A stretch of 64,000 bases of DNA, taken from Streptomyces djakartensis. Lineage in GTDB: Bacteria > Actinomycetota > Actinomycetes > Streptomycetales > Streptomycetaceae. Below the pieces are notes generated by a model. It saw only the letters and a list, made by a program, of their open reading frames with translations. It was not told the origin of the DNA and made no database searches. Shown here one piece after another: positions 34,867 to 43,288 of this stretch. The translations under genes and the position numbers were made by a program. The DNA lies in contig NZ_BMWE01000001.1 of assembly GCF_014651075.1 (NCBI RefSeq), forward strand, positions 310,001 to 374,000. The letters are read 5' to 3'. The number at the start of each line of letters is the position of its first letter. Position 1 is the stretch's first letter.

Positions 34867-35160
34867 CGTGCGCGTCGCGGTGAAGCTACCGGCGTCGGCC
34901 TCGGTGAGGACGTCGAGTTTGACGAGGCGTCTCAGCTTGGCGTGGGTGCGTTCGATGTTCTTGGGCAGCTGTTCGTGGTCAAGGACTTCGCAGACATCAC
35001 GGGCTCGGAGGGGCCGGTGGGCCTCGCTGAAGACGGCGAGGATTCGGAGGCAGTCCAGGCGCTCGCGCAGGTCGGGCGCGGAGGTCTGGGCCAGCAGCCT
35101 GTCAGCGAGAGCTGTGATGGTCCTCCGGGCGATCGCGAGGTGTTCGAGATGGACAAGATG
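34792..35160 (-). pseudogene. C-terminal remnant of a winged-helix actinobacterial protein
   Basis: On the minus strand a frame without a start codon encodes HLEHLAIARRTITALADRLL, then RERLDCLRILAVFSEAHRPL and RARDVCEVLDHEQLPKNIER, THAKLRRLVKLDVLTEADAG and a short unrelated tail. This AVxxEAxRPLRARxVCExLD...NIExxxxKLRRLVKLxVL pattern is familiar to me as the C-terminal winged-helix part of a large family of unnamed Streptomyces proteins, often near mobile elements. The N-terminal part is absent. It overlaps the end of the ArsR gene, so the insertion may have altered that gene's extreme C-terminus. Confidence 0.55.
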
Positions 35161-35503
35161 TGATCTTAGTCACTTAGTCGTGCGGGAAAAGGGACACAAA
35201 GGATCGCCGCAACGCGACTACCGACGAAGGGCTCCGGCTCGTGTGAAGCGACACGACCTGCGGGGGACACGGTGTCTGCTGACACAACGGGGAGGGCGGG
35301 GCCGACGCCGGCCGGTTGATCGCGTTCGCCCCGGCTGCCGGGCCCGTCCCCGCCCACAAGGCCGATGCGCGGGGACTTGAAGGTGGCCCTCCCGTGCCGG
35401 GACGGCTGCCGGCAGGAGGCGATCGGCACCCGGGACGCCGTACACCGCCGGATTTCCTGCTGCGACTTCGTCCGCCCCACCTCGTTCCGGAGGGGACGCG
35501 CGA
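35161..35503. other. Intergenic stretch with a hairpin, no gene seen
   Basis: No supported gene. GTCCCCGC (35346-35353) and GCGGGGAC (35369-35376) form a perfect 8-bp stem around a 15-nt loop. It lies between the remnant at 34.8-35.2 kb and the stop of the MocR-type gene and could end leftward transcription from that gene. Confidence 0.45.
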
Positions 35504-36901
35504 TCACCCGGGCAGTACCGCGCACAGCGCGTCCAGCGCTCCCGACCAGGCGTGGTCCGGCGGTGTTCCGTATCCGACGACCAGGGCGTCGAGCGGCGCG
35601 GCCTGCGCGCAGGGGTGGGTGTAGCGGGTGAGTCCGTGGAGCGCGAGCCCCCGCCAGTGGGCCGCCTGGATCACCGACTGCTCCGTGCCGGGCGGCAGTC
35701 GCAGCAGGACGTGCAGACCGGCCGCGATGCCGGTGACGCGGGCCTCGGGGGCCCGGGCCGTGGTGGCGGCGACCAGGGCGTCCCGGCGGCGCCGGTAGCG
35801 CAGACGGGTCGCGCGTACATGGCGGTCGTAGGCGCCGGAGGTGAGGAACTCGGCCAGCGTCAGCTGGTCCAGCACCCCGCAGGTGTCGATGCCGCCCTTC
35901 GCCGCGGCGACCTCCTGGGCAAGGCCCGGCGGCAGCACCATCCAGGCCAGCCGCAGCCCGGGGGCGAGGGACTTGCTGGTGGTTCCCAGGTGGACCACCC
36001 GGTCGGGGTCAAGGCCCTGGAGCGCCCCCACGGGCTGACGGTCGTACCGGAACTCGCCGTCGTAGTCGTCCTCCAGCACCAGCCCGCCGGTGCGGCGTGC
36101 CCAGTCCACGACGGCGGCCCGGCGGTCGCGGTGCAGGGGCATGCCCATGGGGAACTGGTGGGCGGGGGTGAGGAGAACCGCGTCGGCGCCGGCCGGTTCG
36201 CCCGGGTCGGTGCCCAGCCGGTCGAAGGGCAGCGGCATGGTGCGCAGGCCGGAGGCGGCCAGGATTTGCCGGTGCACGTCCAGCCCGTACGACTCGACCG
36301 CGACCGTCGTGGCGCCGCGGGCCCGCAGGACCGAGCCGAGCAGCTTCAGGCCGTGTGCGAACCCGCCGCACACCACGACCCGTTCGGGGTCCGCGCGCAC
36401 CCCCCGGGACCGGGAGAGGTAGCCGGCGAGAGCGGCCCGCAGTTCGGGGCGCCCGCGGGGGTCGCCGTAGTCCAGCGCGTGGGACGGGGCGGCGGTGAGG
36501 GCGCGGCGGGCGGCCTTGAGCCACTCGGCCCGCGGGAAGGACGCCAGGTCGGGACGGCCGGGGCGCAGGTCGTAGGCGAGGCGGGCGGATTCGCGGGGTT
36601 CGCGGGGGCGGGGCGCGGTCCCCGCCGGCGGGACGACTCTGCGCTCACCCACCCGGGTGCCCGAGCCCTGCCGGGCGGTGAGCCAGCCCTCGGCGACCAG
36701 GTCGGCGTAGGCGTCGGCGACCGTGTTGCGGGCGATGCCGAGGTCGGCGGCGAGCGCACGGGAGGAGGGCAGCCGGGTGCCCGGGGCCAGCCGGCCGGAG
36801 CGGACCGCCTCGCGCAGGGCATCGGTCAGCCCTCTGCGCAAACCCGGCCCGGCCGGCTCCAGATGCAGGTCGATCCCGAAAGTGGCCCACGGTTCCGCCA
36901 T
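35504..36901 (-). CDS. MocR/PdxR family regulator (GntR helix-turn-helix plus aminotransferase fold)
   Basis: 465 residues. A GntR winged helix occupies about 18-85 (LREAVRSGRLAPGTRLPSSR then ALAADLGIARNTVADAYADL), followed after a linker by a class I aminotransferase domain (about 110-455). The PLP lysine is in LGTTSKSLAPGLRLAW, and DDYDGEFRYDRQPVGAL is the family's conserved DxYxxEFRY-type block. Such proteins use PLP or an amino-compound adduct as effector and often control the divergent gene, here an AhpD-like protein 47 bp away. ATG 36901 has little leader sequence, so the message may be leaderless. Confidence 0.93.
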   Translation of the reverse strand: MAEPWATFGIDLHLEPAGPGLRRGLTDALREAVRSGRLAPGTRLPSSRALAADLGIARNTVADAYADLVAEGWLTARQGSGTRVGERRVVPPAGTAPRPREPRESARLAYDLRPGRPDLASFPRAEWLKAARRALTAAPSHALDYGDPRGRPELRAALAGYLSRSRGVRADPERVVVCGGFAHGLKLLGSVLRARGATTVAVESYGLDVHRQILAASGLRTMPLPFDRLGTDPGEPAGADAVLLTPAHQFPMGMPLHRDRRAAVVDWARRTGGLVLEDDYDGEFRYDRQPVGALQGLDPDRVVHLGTTSKSLAPGLRLAWMVLPPGLAQEVAAAKGGIDTCGVLDQLTLAEFLTSGAYDRHVRATRLRYRRRRDALVAATTARAPEARVTGIAAGLHVLLRLPPGTEQSVIQAAHWRGLALHGLTRYTHPCAQAAPLDALVVGYGTPPDHAWSGALDALCAVLPG

Positions 36902-36914
36902 GGAAATGGACCAT
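36883..36914. promoter_or_regulatory. Candidate MocR operator and divergent promoter
   Basis: TGGCCCA (36883-36889) and TGGACCA (36907-36913) are direct repeats 24 bp apart, spanning the MocR start and the 47-bp gap to the AhpD-like gene. MocR regulators typically bind direct repeats. A CATACT -10-like element (36912-36917) for the rightward gene overlaps the second repeat. Confidence 0.35.
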
Positions 36915-36948
36915 ACTCCTGGGCTGCTTCGCTCCTAGGGTCGAGGGC

Positions 36949-37458
36949 ATGACGACGCACACCGATGACCCGGCCACCGTGGAGTACGCCGCCGAGCGGC
37001 CCGCCCGGCTGGAGTGGGCCAAGCACGCACCCGAGGTCTACCGGGCGATGATCCGGCTGGATACCGCCGCCCGGCAGGGCCTCGACCACACGCTGTACGA
37101 GCTGGTGAAGATCCGCGCCTCCCAGATCAACCACTGCGCCTTCTGCATCGACATGCACACCAAGGACGCCCTCGCGGCCGGCGAGAGCGTCGAGCGGATC
37201 GTGCAGCTCGGCGCCTGGGACGAGTCGCGGCACTTCTACACCGAGAAGGAACTCGCCGCGCTGGAGCTGACCGAGGCCGTGACCGTCCTGACGGACGGCT
37301 TCGTGCCGGACGAGGTGTACGCGAACGCCGCGCGGCACTTCGAGGAGGCCGAACTGGCGCAGCTGATCGCCGCGATCACTGTGATCAACGCGTGGAACCG
37401 GTTCGGGGTGACCTGCCGCATGGCGCCGGGGCACTACCAGCCGGGGCAGTACAAGTGA
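36949..37458 (+). CDS. AhpD-like carboxymuconolactone-decarboxylase-family protein
   Basis: 169 residues, all-helical CMD fold with the AhpD-type redox signature: E51 in YELVKIRASQINHCAFCIDMH, with Cys63, Cys66 and His70. Such proteins act as alkylhydroperoxidases or thiol-dependent reductases rather than as decarboxylases. LGAWDESRHFYTEKELAALE is typical of this subgroup. The gene is divergent from the MocR-type regulator, the arrangement usually seen for this pair in actinobacteria, so control by that regulator is likely. It is followed by a terminator hairpin. Confidence 0.92.
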   Translation: MTTHTDDPATVEYAAERPARLEWAKHAPEVYRAMIRLDTAARQGLDHTLYELVKIRASQINHCAFCIDMHTKDALAAGESVERIVQLGAWDESRHFYTEKELAALELTEAVTVLTDGFVPDEVYANAARHFEEAELAQLIAAITVINAWNRFGVTCRMAPGHYQPGQYK

Positions 37459-37522
37459 CGGTCCGCACAGGCCTGTTGGCCCCGGCGGTCGCGCGGGCCC
37501 TCGCCGCCCCTTGACGGACGAG

Positions 37523-37558
37523 GGCCCCTCACCCGCCGAACTCGGCGTGCGAGGGGCC
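37523..37558 (+). terminator. Terminator after the AhpD-like gene
   Basis: GGCCCCTC (37523-37530) and GAGGGGCC (37551-37558) form an 8-bp perfect stem. It lies in the 187-bp gap between convergent genes (37458 and 37646) and may serve both. Confidence 0.6.
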
Positions 37559-37645
37559 ACCCGGATCACCTTCCGGCCGGGGCTCCGGCGGCGGGCCACC
37601 CGCGCACTGCGGGAGACCGCCGCCGGCCTGCGGCGGTAGGGACGC

Positions 37646-38602
37646 TCAGGAGAGCCACTTCTTCCAGGTGGACTTGTGGCGCTCCACCCACTTCTTCGCC
37701 GCCTCCTCCGGCGTCATCTTCTTGTCGGCGATCATCAGGGAGACCTCGTTCTGGTCCTCGGTCGTCCACTTGAACTTCTTCAGGAAGGCCGCCGCCTTGC
37801 CGCCCTTCTTCGCGAAGTCCGCGTTCAGGTACTTCTGCAGCGGCGTGTGCGGGTAGGCACAGGTGACCTTCTCCGGGTCGGCGTCGCAGCCCTCCTTGTA
37901 CGGCGGCAGCTTCACCTCGGTCATGGGGACCTTCTTGAAGAGCCACTGCGGCGAGTACCAGTAGGTGAGGAAGGGCTTCTTCTCCTTGGCGAACTGCCTG
38001 ATCTGGGTGATCTGCGCCGCCTCGGAGCCGGCGAACACCACCTGGTAGTCCAGCTTCAGGTTCTTCACCAGCGCCTTGTCGTTGGTGACGTAGGACGGCG
38101 AACCGTCCATCAGCTGGCCCTTGCTGCCGCTCTCCGGGGTGCGGAAGAGGTCGGCGTACTTGTTGAGGTTCTTCCAGTCGGTGATGTCCGGGTGCTTCTT
38201 GGCGAGGTACGTCGGGACGTACCAGCCGATGTGGCCGGTGACGCCGAGTCCGCCGCCGCGCGCGATCGTCTTCTTGTCCTTGACGTAGCGCTGTTCCTGC
38301 TCGGGGTGGCCCCAGTCCTCCAGGAGCGCGTCGACGCGGCCCTGGCTGAGGGCGTCCCAGGCGGGCACCTCGTCGACCTGGACGGTGTCGACGCGGTAGC
38401 CGAGCTCGTGCTCCAGGAGGTACTGGGCGACGGCCACGTTGGACTGGGCGCCCACCCAGGACTGCACGGACAGCGTCACGGTCCTGGCGCCCTGCGCGTT
38501 GGCGAAGGGCGAGGCCTGCTTGGTCATGTCGGCGGCGCCGCAGCCGGTGAGCAGCGCCAGGGAGCTGGCCGCGGCGATCACGGCCGTCTTGCTCAGTCGC
38601 AT
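37646..38602 (-). CDS. Glycine betaine ABC transporter substrate-binding lipoprotein
   Basis: 318 residues, OpuAC type. A lipobox, LLTGCGAA, places the lipidated cysteine near residue 22. The ligand-binding domain shows WVGAQSNVAVAQYLLEHELGY at the start, VDALLEDWGHPEQ, GHIGWYVPTYLAKKHPDITDWKNL with the aromatic residues expected for the choline/betaine cage, and FLTYWYSPQWLFKKVPM. It captures a quaternary amine outside the membrane for the permease encoded one base upstream. It is the last gene of the betaine operon. Confidence 0.93.
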   Translation of the reverse strand: MRLSKTAVIAAASSLALLTGCGAADMTKQASPFANAQGARTVTLSVQSWVGAQSNVAVAQYLLEHELGYRVDTVQVDEVPAWDALSQGRVDALLEDWGHPEQEQRYVKDKKTIARGGGLGVTGHIGWYVPTYLAKKHPDITDWKNLNKYADLFRTPESGSKGQLMDGSPSYVTNDKALVKNLKLDYQVVFAGSEAAQITQIRQFAKEKKPFLTYWYSPQWLFKKVPMTEVKLPPYKEGCDADPEKVTCAYPHTPLQKYLNADFAKKGGKAAAFLKKFKWTTEDQNEVSLMIADKKMTPEEAAKKWVERHKSTWKKWLS

Positions 38603-38603
38603 G

Positions 38604-40553
38604 TCACGCTCCCTTCTTCGCGCGGCGTTCGGTGGGCTGGGTCACCCGGTCGAGCATCAGGCCGAGGCAGACGATCGCGCCGCCGGCCACCAGACCGGTC
38701 GCCAGGTCGCCCTGGGCGAGGCCGAAGACGACGTCGTAGCCGAGCGCGCCACCGCCGACCAGGCCGCCGATGACGACGACGGCGAGGACCAGCACGAGGC
38801 CCTGGTTGACGGCGAGCAGCAGCGCCGGGCGGGCCAGCGGGAGCTGCACCTGCCTCAGCTGCTGCCAGCTGGTCGCGCCGAGCGAGCTGGAGGACTCCAG
38901 CGCGGCCTGGTCGACCTGGCGCAGGCCCTGGGCGGTGATCCGGACGACGGCGGGCAGCGCGTACACGATCGCGGCCGCGACGGCCGGGGCGCGGCCGACG
39001 CCGAACAGGGCGACGACCGGGATCAGGTACACGAACTGCGGCATCGTCTGGAAGACGTCCAGGACGGGTCGCAGGGCCCGCTCCAGGCGGTCGCTGCGGG
39101 CCGCGGCGATGCCGACGGCGAAGCCGACGACCAGGGTGACGGCGACCGCCGCCAGGACCTGGGAGAGGGTGTCCAGGGACGGCTTCCAGACGCCGAGGAC
39201 GCCGATCGCGGCCATGGCGAGGACGGCGGTGAGCGCGGTGCGCCAGGTGCCGATGACCCAGGCCAGGGCGGCGACGATCAGCAGCACCGACCACCAGGGC
39301 AGCGCCTGCAGGCCGTCGCGCATCGGGTCGAGGACCCAGGTGGTGAAGTGGCCGGCCCAGTCGGCGGTGCCGCCGATGACGGGGACGCCCGAGTACAGGT
39401 GGGCGGTCATCCAGTCGACCGCGCGGTTGACCGGCTCGGCGATGTTGACGATCCAGGACTCGGGCCAGTCGAGCCGGCCCGCGAGCCGCCCGGCGGCCGC
39501 CACGGCGACGACACCGATGAGGGCGTACAGCCAGCCGAGGCCGCTGCGGGGTTCCGGTTCGGCGCCGAGCCGCTCTCCCGCCGCGCCCGTGACGCGGTCG
39601 AGGACGACGGCCAGCAGCACGATCGGGATTCCGGCGGCGAGCGCGGCACCGACGTCGACCGAGGCCAGGGCCTGGTAGACGCGGTCACCGAGACCGCCCG
39701 CGCCGATGACGGCCGCGATGACGGCCATGGACAGCGCCATCATGATCGTCTGGTTGACGCCGAGGAGGAGTTCCTTGCGGGCCAGCGGGATCCGGGCGGT
39801 CAGCAGGCGCTGGCGGGCGGTGGAGCCGAGCGACTGGACGGCCTCCAGCACCTCCTTGTCGGCGCCGCGCAGACCGAGCGAGGTCAGCCGGGCCATGGGC
39901 GGGGCGGCGTAGATGACGGTGGCCAGGACGGCCGCCGGTACGCCGATGCCGAAGACCAGCACGACCGGCAGCAGGTAGGCGAAGGCGGGCAGCACCTGCA
40001 TGGTGTCCAGGACCGGGCGCAGGACGCGGTCCATCCGGTCGGACAGCCCGGCGGCGAGTCCGAGCAGCAGGCCGACCACGACCGACGCGAGGACCGCGAC
40101 GACCATCAGGGCGAGGGTCTGCATGGTCGGCACCCACATGCCGAGCACACCGCAGGCGAGGAACGCGACGGCGGTGCCGAGGGCCAGCTTCACGCCGGCC
40201 ACGCGCCAGGCGGCCAGCGCGCCCAGTGCGGTGACGCCCGCCCAGCCGATGGCGAGGAGGGTGAGGTAGACGGCCCGCACGGCGATGACGACGACGTTGC
40301 TGACGTGGCCGAAGAAGTACAGGAACAGCGGGTGGCTGTCGCGGTTGTCGATGATCCAGTCGCTGGCCTTGGCGAGCGGCTCGGAGAAGTCCACGGTCAA
40401 CGCGCCCGGCCAGCTGCCGCTGGCGAAGCGGGCACTGGCCAGCGGGACGAGGACCGCCGCCGCGACGGCCAGCAGGAGAAGCTTCTGGACGGCCCGGTTC
40501 TTCAGCAGCCCGGGCAGGCCGACGCGCGACGGGTTCGCGGTGATGGTCGCCAT
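38604..40553 (-). CDS. Glycine betaine ABC transporter permease, internally duplicated
   Basis: 649 residues consisting of two complete ProW-type permease halves in one chain (about 50-300 and 390-640), so one polypeptide can replace the usual homodimer. Each half has the EAA-type coupling motif: EAVQSLGSTARQRLLTARIPLA in the first and ESSSSLGATSWQQLRQVQLPLA in the second. About 12 membrane helices. ATG 40553 is used; GTG 40556 would overlap the ATPase gene by four bases. The fused layout is common in actinobacterial OpuAB proteins. Confidence 0.93.
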   Translation of the reverse strand: MATITANPSRVGLPGLLKNRAVQKLLLLAVAAAVLVPLASARFASGSWPGALTVDFSEPLAKASDWIIDNRDSHPLFLYFFGHVSNVVVIAVRAVYLTLLAIGWAGVTALGALAAWRVAGVKLALGTAVAFLACGVLGMWVPTMQTLALMVVAVLASVVVGLLLGLAAGLSDRMDRVLRPVLDTMQVLPAFAYLLPVVLVFGIGVPAAVLATVIYAAPPMARLTSLGLRGADKEVLEAVQSLGSTARQRLLTARIPLARKELLLGVNQTIMMALSMAVIAAVIGAGGLGDRVYQALASVDVGAALAAGIPIVLLAVVLDRVTGAAGERLGAEPEPRSGLGWLYALIGVVAVAAAGRLAGRLDWPESWIVNIAEPVNRAVDWMTAHLYSGVPVIGGTADWAGHFTTWVLDPMRDGLQALPWWSVLLIVAALAWVIGTWRTALTAVLAMAAIGVLGVWKPSLDTLSQVLAAVAVTLVVGFAVGIAAARSDRLERALRPVLDVFQTMPQFVYLIPVVALFGVGRAPAVAAAIVYALPAVVRITAQGLRQVDQAALESSSSLGATSWQQLRQVQLPLARPALLLAVNQGLVLVLAVVVIGGLVGGGALGYDVVFGLAQGDLATGLVAGGAIVCLGLMLDRVTQPTERRAKKGA

Positions 40554-41662
40554 CACACCGCCTCCCTGGGCTGCTCCGTCCCCGGCGGGGCGGGCTGCTC
40601 CGTTCCGGCCACGACCCCGAGGAGGGTGTCGGAGTCGACCACGCCGACGCAGCGGCCCTTGTCCACGACACGGGCCGGTGCGCCGGCGCGGGCGACCGCC
40701 TCGATGGCCTCGGAGACCGTCGCGTCGGGCGCGACCGCCGGCCCGCTGCCGTTCTGGTCGGCCGCGGGGCTGCGCATGGCGGTGCGGACGGTCATGACCT
40801 GCTCGCGCGGGACGTCCCGGACGAACTCGCGGACGTAGTCGTCGGCGGGCGAGCCCACGATCTCCTCCGGCGTGCCGAGCTGCACGACCCGGCCGTCGCG
40901 CATCAGGGTGATGCGGTCGCCCAGCTTCAGGGCCTCCTGGAGGTCGTGGGTGATGAAGACCATGGTGCGGCCCTCTTCGCGGTGCAGCCGGATCACTTCC
41001 TCCTGCATCTCGCGCCGGATGAGCGGGTCGAGCGCGCTGAACGGCTCGTCGAAGAGCAGGACCTCGGGGTCGACGGCGAGGGCGCGGGCGAGGCCCACGC
41101 GCTGGCGCTGACCGCCGGAGAGCTGGCCGGGACGGCGGTGCTCCATGCCTTCGAGGCCGACCTTGGCGACGACCTCGGCGGCCCGCTCACGGCGCTCGGC
41201 CTTGCCCATGCCCTGGATCTCCAGGCCGTAGGCGACGTTGTCGAGGACCGTGCGGTGCGGCAGCAGACCGAAGTGCTGGAAGACCATCGCGGCGCGGTGG
41301 CGGCGCAGTTCGCGCAGCCGGGAGCGGTCCATGGCGCGGACGTCCTCGCCGTCGATGGCGATGGTGCCGGCCGTCGGCTCGATCAGCCGGGTCAGACAGC
41401 GCACCAGCGTGGACTTGCCGGAGCCGGACAGGCCCATGACGACGAAGACCTCGCCCTTGCGGACGTCGAAGGTGACGTCCCGGACGGCGGCGGTGCAGCC
41501 GGTGCGGGAGCGCAGCTCGGCCTGGTCGAGGGAGGTGAGCTCGGGGTCGCCCGGAATGCGGTCGGCCTTGGGGCCGAACACCTTCCACAGGCCCTCCACC
41601 GAGAAGACGGGGGTGGTGGTGTCCATGGTCTGCTCCGTCGGGGGTTCGAGGGTCGCGGTCAC
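40553..41662 (-). CDS. Glycine betaine ABC transporter ATP-binding protein
   Basis: 369 residues, ProV/OpuAA type. Walker A is [20 protein letters not shown] (about 70-89), the signature is [19 protein letters not shown], Walker B is [18 protein letters not shown], and the switch His is in [18 protein letters not shown] short C-terminal CBS-like part (about 285-350: [20 protein letters not shown]) would sense ionic strength in relatives. It powers betaine or choline uptake. Its start overlaps the stop of the choline dehydrogenase gene by four bases, so the two are translationally coupled. Confidence 0.94.
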   Translation of the reverse strand: MTATLEPPTEQTMDTTTPVFSVEGLWKVFGPKADRIPGDPELTSLDQAELRSRTGCTAAVRDVTFDVRKGEVFVVMGLSGSGKSTLVRCLTRLIEPTAGTIAIDGEDVRAMDRSRLRELRRHRAAMVFQHFGLLPHRTVLDNVAYGLEIQGMGKAERRERAAEVVAKVGLEGMEHRRPGQLSGGQRQRVGLARALAVDPEVLLFDEPFSALDPLIRREMQEEVIRLHREEGRTMVFITHDLQEALKLGDRITLMRDGRVVQLGTPEEIVGSPADDYVREFVRDVPREQVMTVRTAMRSPAADQNGSGPAVAPDATVSEAIEAVARAGAPARVVDKGRCVGVVDSDTLLGVVAGTEQPAPPGTEQPREAV

Positions 41663-43191
41663 TTGGCACCACCACCGATCAGCTCGGCGGCCTTCTCACC
41701 GACCATGAGTACTCCGATCATCGGGTTGACGGTGGTCATCGTGGGGAACACGGAGGCGTCGGCGATGCGGATGCCCTCCAGGCCGCGGATGCGCAGCTCG
41801 GGGTCGACGACGGCCAGCTGGTCGTCGGCGGCGCCCATCTTGCAGGTGCCGGCCGGGTGGTAGACGGTGTGCGCGACCTTGCGGGCGTACTCGCTGAGCT
41901 CCTCGTCACCGGTGACGTCCGGGCCGGGGGCCACCTCGCGCTTGAGCCAGCCGGCCAGCGGCTCGGTCTTGGCGATCTCGCGGGCGATCTTGATGCCGTC
42001 GACGAGGGTCCTGCCGTCGTAGTCGTCCTCGTCGGTGAAGTAGCGGAAGTCCAGGGCGGGCTTGGCCTCGGGGTCGGCGCTGGTCAGGTACAGCCGGCCG
42101 CGGCTCTTCGGCTTGGGGATGTTCGGGGTCATGGAGACGCCGAACTCCGGCCGCTGGTAGCCCAGTCGCTCCGGGTTGTCCGTGAACGGGATCTGGTAGA
42201 AGTGGAACATCAGGTCGGGGTGCGGCAGTTCGGGGTCGCGGCGCACGAACAGGCCCGCGTCCGAGTCCATCGCGGAGTTCTCCGGGATGGGGCCGTTGGT
42301 CTCCCACACGATGACGGACTCGGGGTGGTCGAGCAGGTTCTCGCCGACGCCCGGCAGGTCGTGCGTGACGGGGATGCCGAGCTTCTCCAGGTCGGCCCTG
42401 GGGCCGATGCCGGAGTGCATCAGCAGCCGGGGCGAGTCGACGGCGCCGGCGCACAGCAGGACCTCGTTACGGGCCTTGACGAGGATCTCCTCGCCGTCCT
42501 TGGTGCGCACGTGGACGCCCTCGGCGCGGTCGCCGTCGAGCTGGAGCTTGTACGCCCAGGTCTCCAGCATGATCGTCAGGTTGGGGCGCTGGTCCATCAC
42601 GGGGTGCAGGTACGCCACCGACGCCGAGGACCGCTTGTTGTTCTCGGGGTGGTAGGCGAGGTCGAAGAAGCCGACGCCCTCGGTGAACGGCTTCTTGTTG
42701 AAGCCGTCGACGCGCGGCACGTTCAGCGCCGCCTGGGCCGCGTCGACGAAGTCGCGGGCGATGGCGTTCCGGTCCTTCTCGTCGACCGGGACGATGTTGT
42801 TGAGCAGCCGGGCGAAGTACGCCTCCATCTGCACCGCGCCCCAGCCCTTGGCGCCGGCGGCCTCCCACTCGTCCCAGTCGGCGGGCAGCGGCTTGAAGGC
42901 GATCAGGGTGTTGTGCGAGGAGCAGCCGCCCAGCACACGGGCCCGGCTGTGCCGGATATGCGAGTTTCCGCGTGGCTGCTCGGTGGTGGGGTAGTCGTAG
43001 TCGAGCTCGCCGCCGAGCAGGCCCATCCAGCGGCGCAGGGTCAGCACGTCGTCACGGCCGACGTCGCTGGGGCCGCCCTCGATGACGGCGACGGTGACGT
43101 CGGGGTTCTCGGTCAGGCGGGAGGCGATTACGGAACCGGCGGTTCCGCCGCCTATCACGACATAGTCGTACTCGTGGCTGGTGTGGGACAT
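41659..43191 (-). CDS. betA: Choline dehydrogenase-type GMC oxidoreductase
   Basis: 510 residues, an FAD enzyme of the glucose-methanol-choline family that would oxidise choline to betaine aldehyde. The FAD fold begins [18 protein letters not shown] (about 8-25). GMC signature 1 is seen in [17 protein letters not shown] (about 83-99) and signature 2 in [16 protein letters not shown]. The active-site histidine is in [13 protein letters not shown] near the C-terminus. It could be an oxidase rather than a dehydrogenase; the sequence does not decide. ATG 43191 lies 97 bp after the betaine aldehyde dehydrogenase gene; the reading frame is open upstream but carries no fold. Confidence 0.9.
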   Translation of the reverse strand: MSHTSHEYDYVVIGGGTAGSVIASRLTENPDVTVAVIEGGPSDVGRDDVLTLRRWMGLLGGELDYDYPTTEQPRGNSHIRHSRARVLGGCSSHNTLIAFKPLPADWDEWEAAGAKGWGAVQMEAYFARLLNNIVPVDEKDRNAIARDFVDAAQAALNVPRVDGFNKKPFTEGVGFFDLAYHPENNKRSSASVAYLHPVMDQRPNLTIMLETWAYKLQLDGDRAEGVHVRTKDGEEILVKARNEVLLCAGAVDSPRLLMHSGIGPRADLEKLGIPVTHDLPGVGENLLDHPESVIVWETNGPIPENSAMDSDAGLFVRRDPELPHPDLMFHFYQIPFTDNPERLGYQRPEFGVSMTPNIPKPKSRGRLYLTSADPEAKPALDFRYFTDEDDYDGRTLVDGIKIAREIAKTEPLAGWLKREVAPGPDVTGDEELSEYARKVAHTVYHPAGTCKMGAADDQLAVVDPELRIRGLEGIRIADASVFPTMTTVNPMIGVLMVGEKAAELIGGGAK

Positions 43192-43288
43192 GTCTTGCTT
43201 GCTCCCGTGGGGATGAAATGGTCGGGCTCGAAGGGAGGGAGGGGAGGCCGGCCCGGGCGGGGGGAGGTCAGCCGGGGCCGGGAGGGGC

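Noticed and set aside
35313..35380. Short inverted repeats resembling a CRISPR repeat (CCCCGCC...GCGGGGAC)
   Set aside because: Only one copy exists, with no spacers or cas genes; it is listed as a simple hairpin.
37514..37639. A possible 41-codon TTG-start peptide between the AhpD-like gene and the betaine-binding protein gene
   Set aside because: No ribosome site, Arg-rich composition, and the sequence is better explained by the terminator hairpin.
38439..40838. A 799-codon frame antisense to the betaine permease
   Set aside because: Asp/Gly/Gln-rich shadow of the permease; the opposite strand has two well-formed permease domains and coupling motifs.
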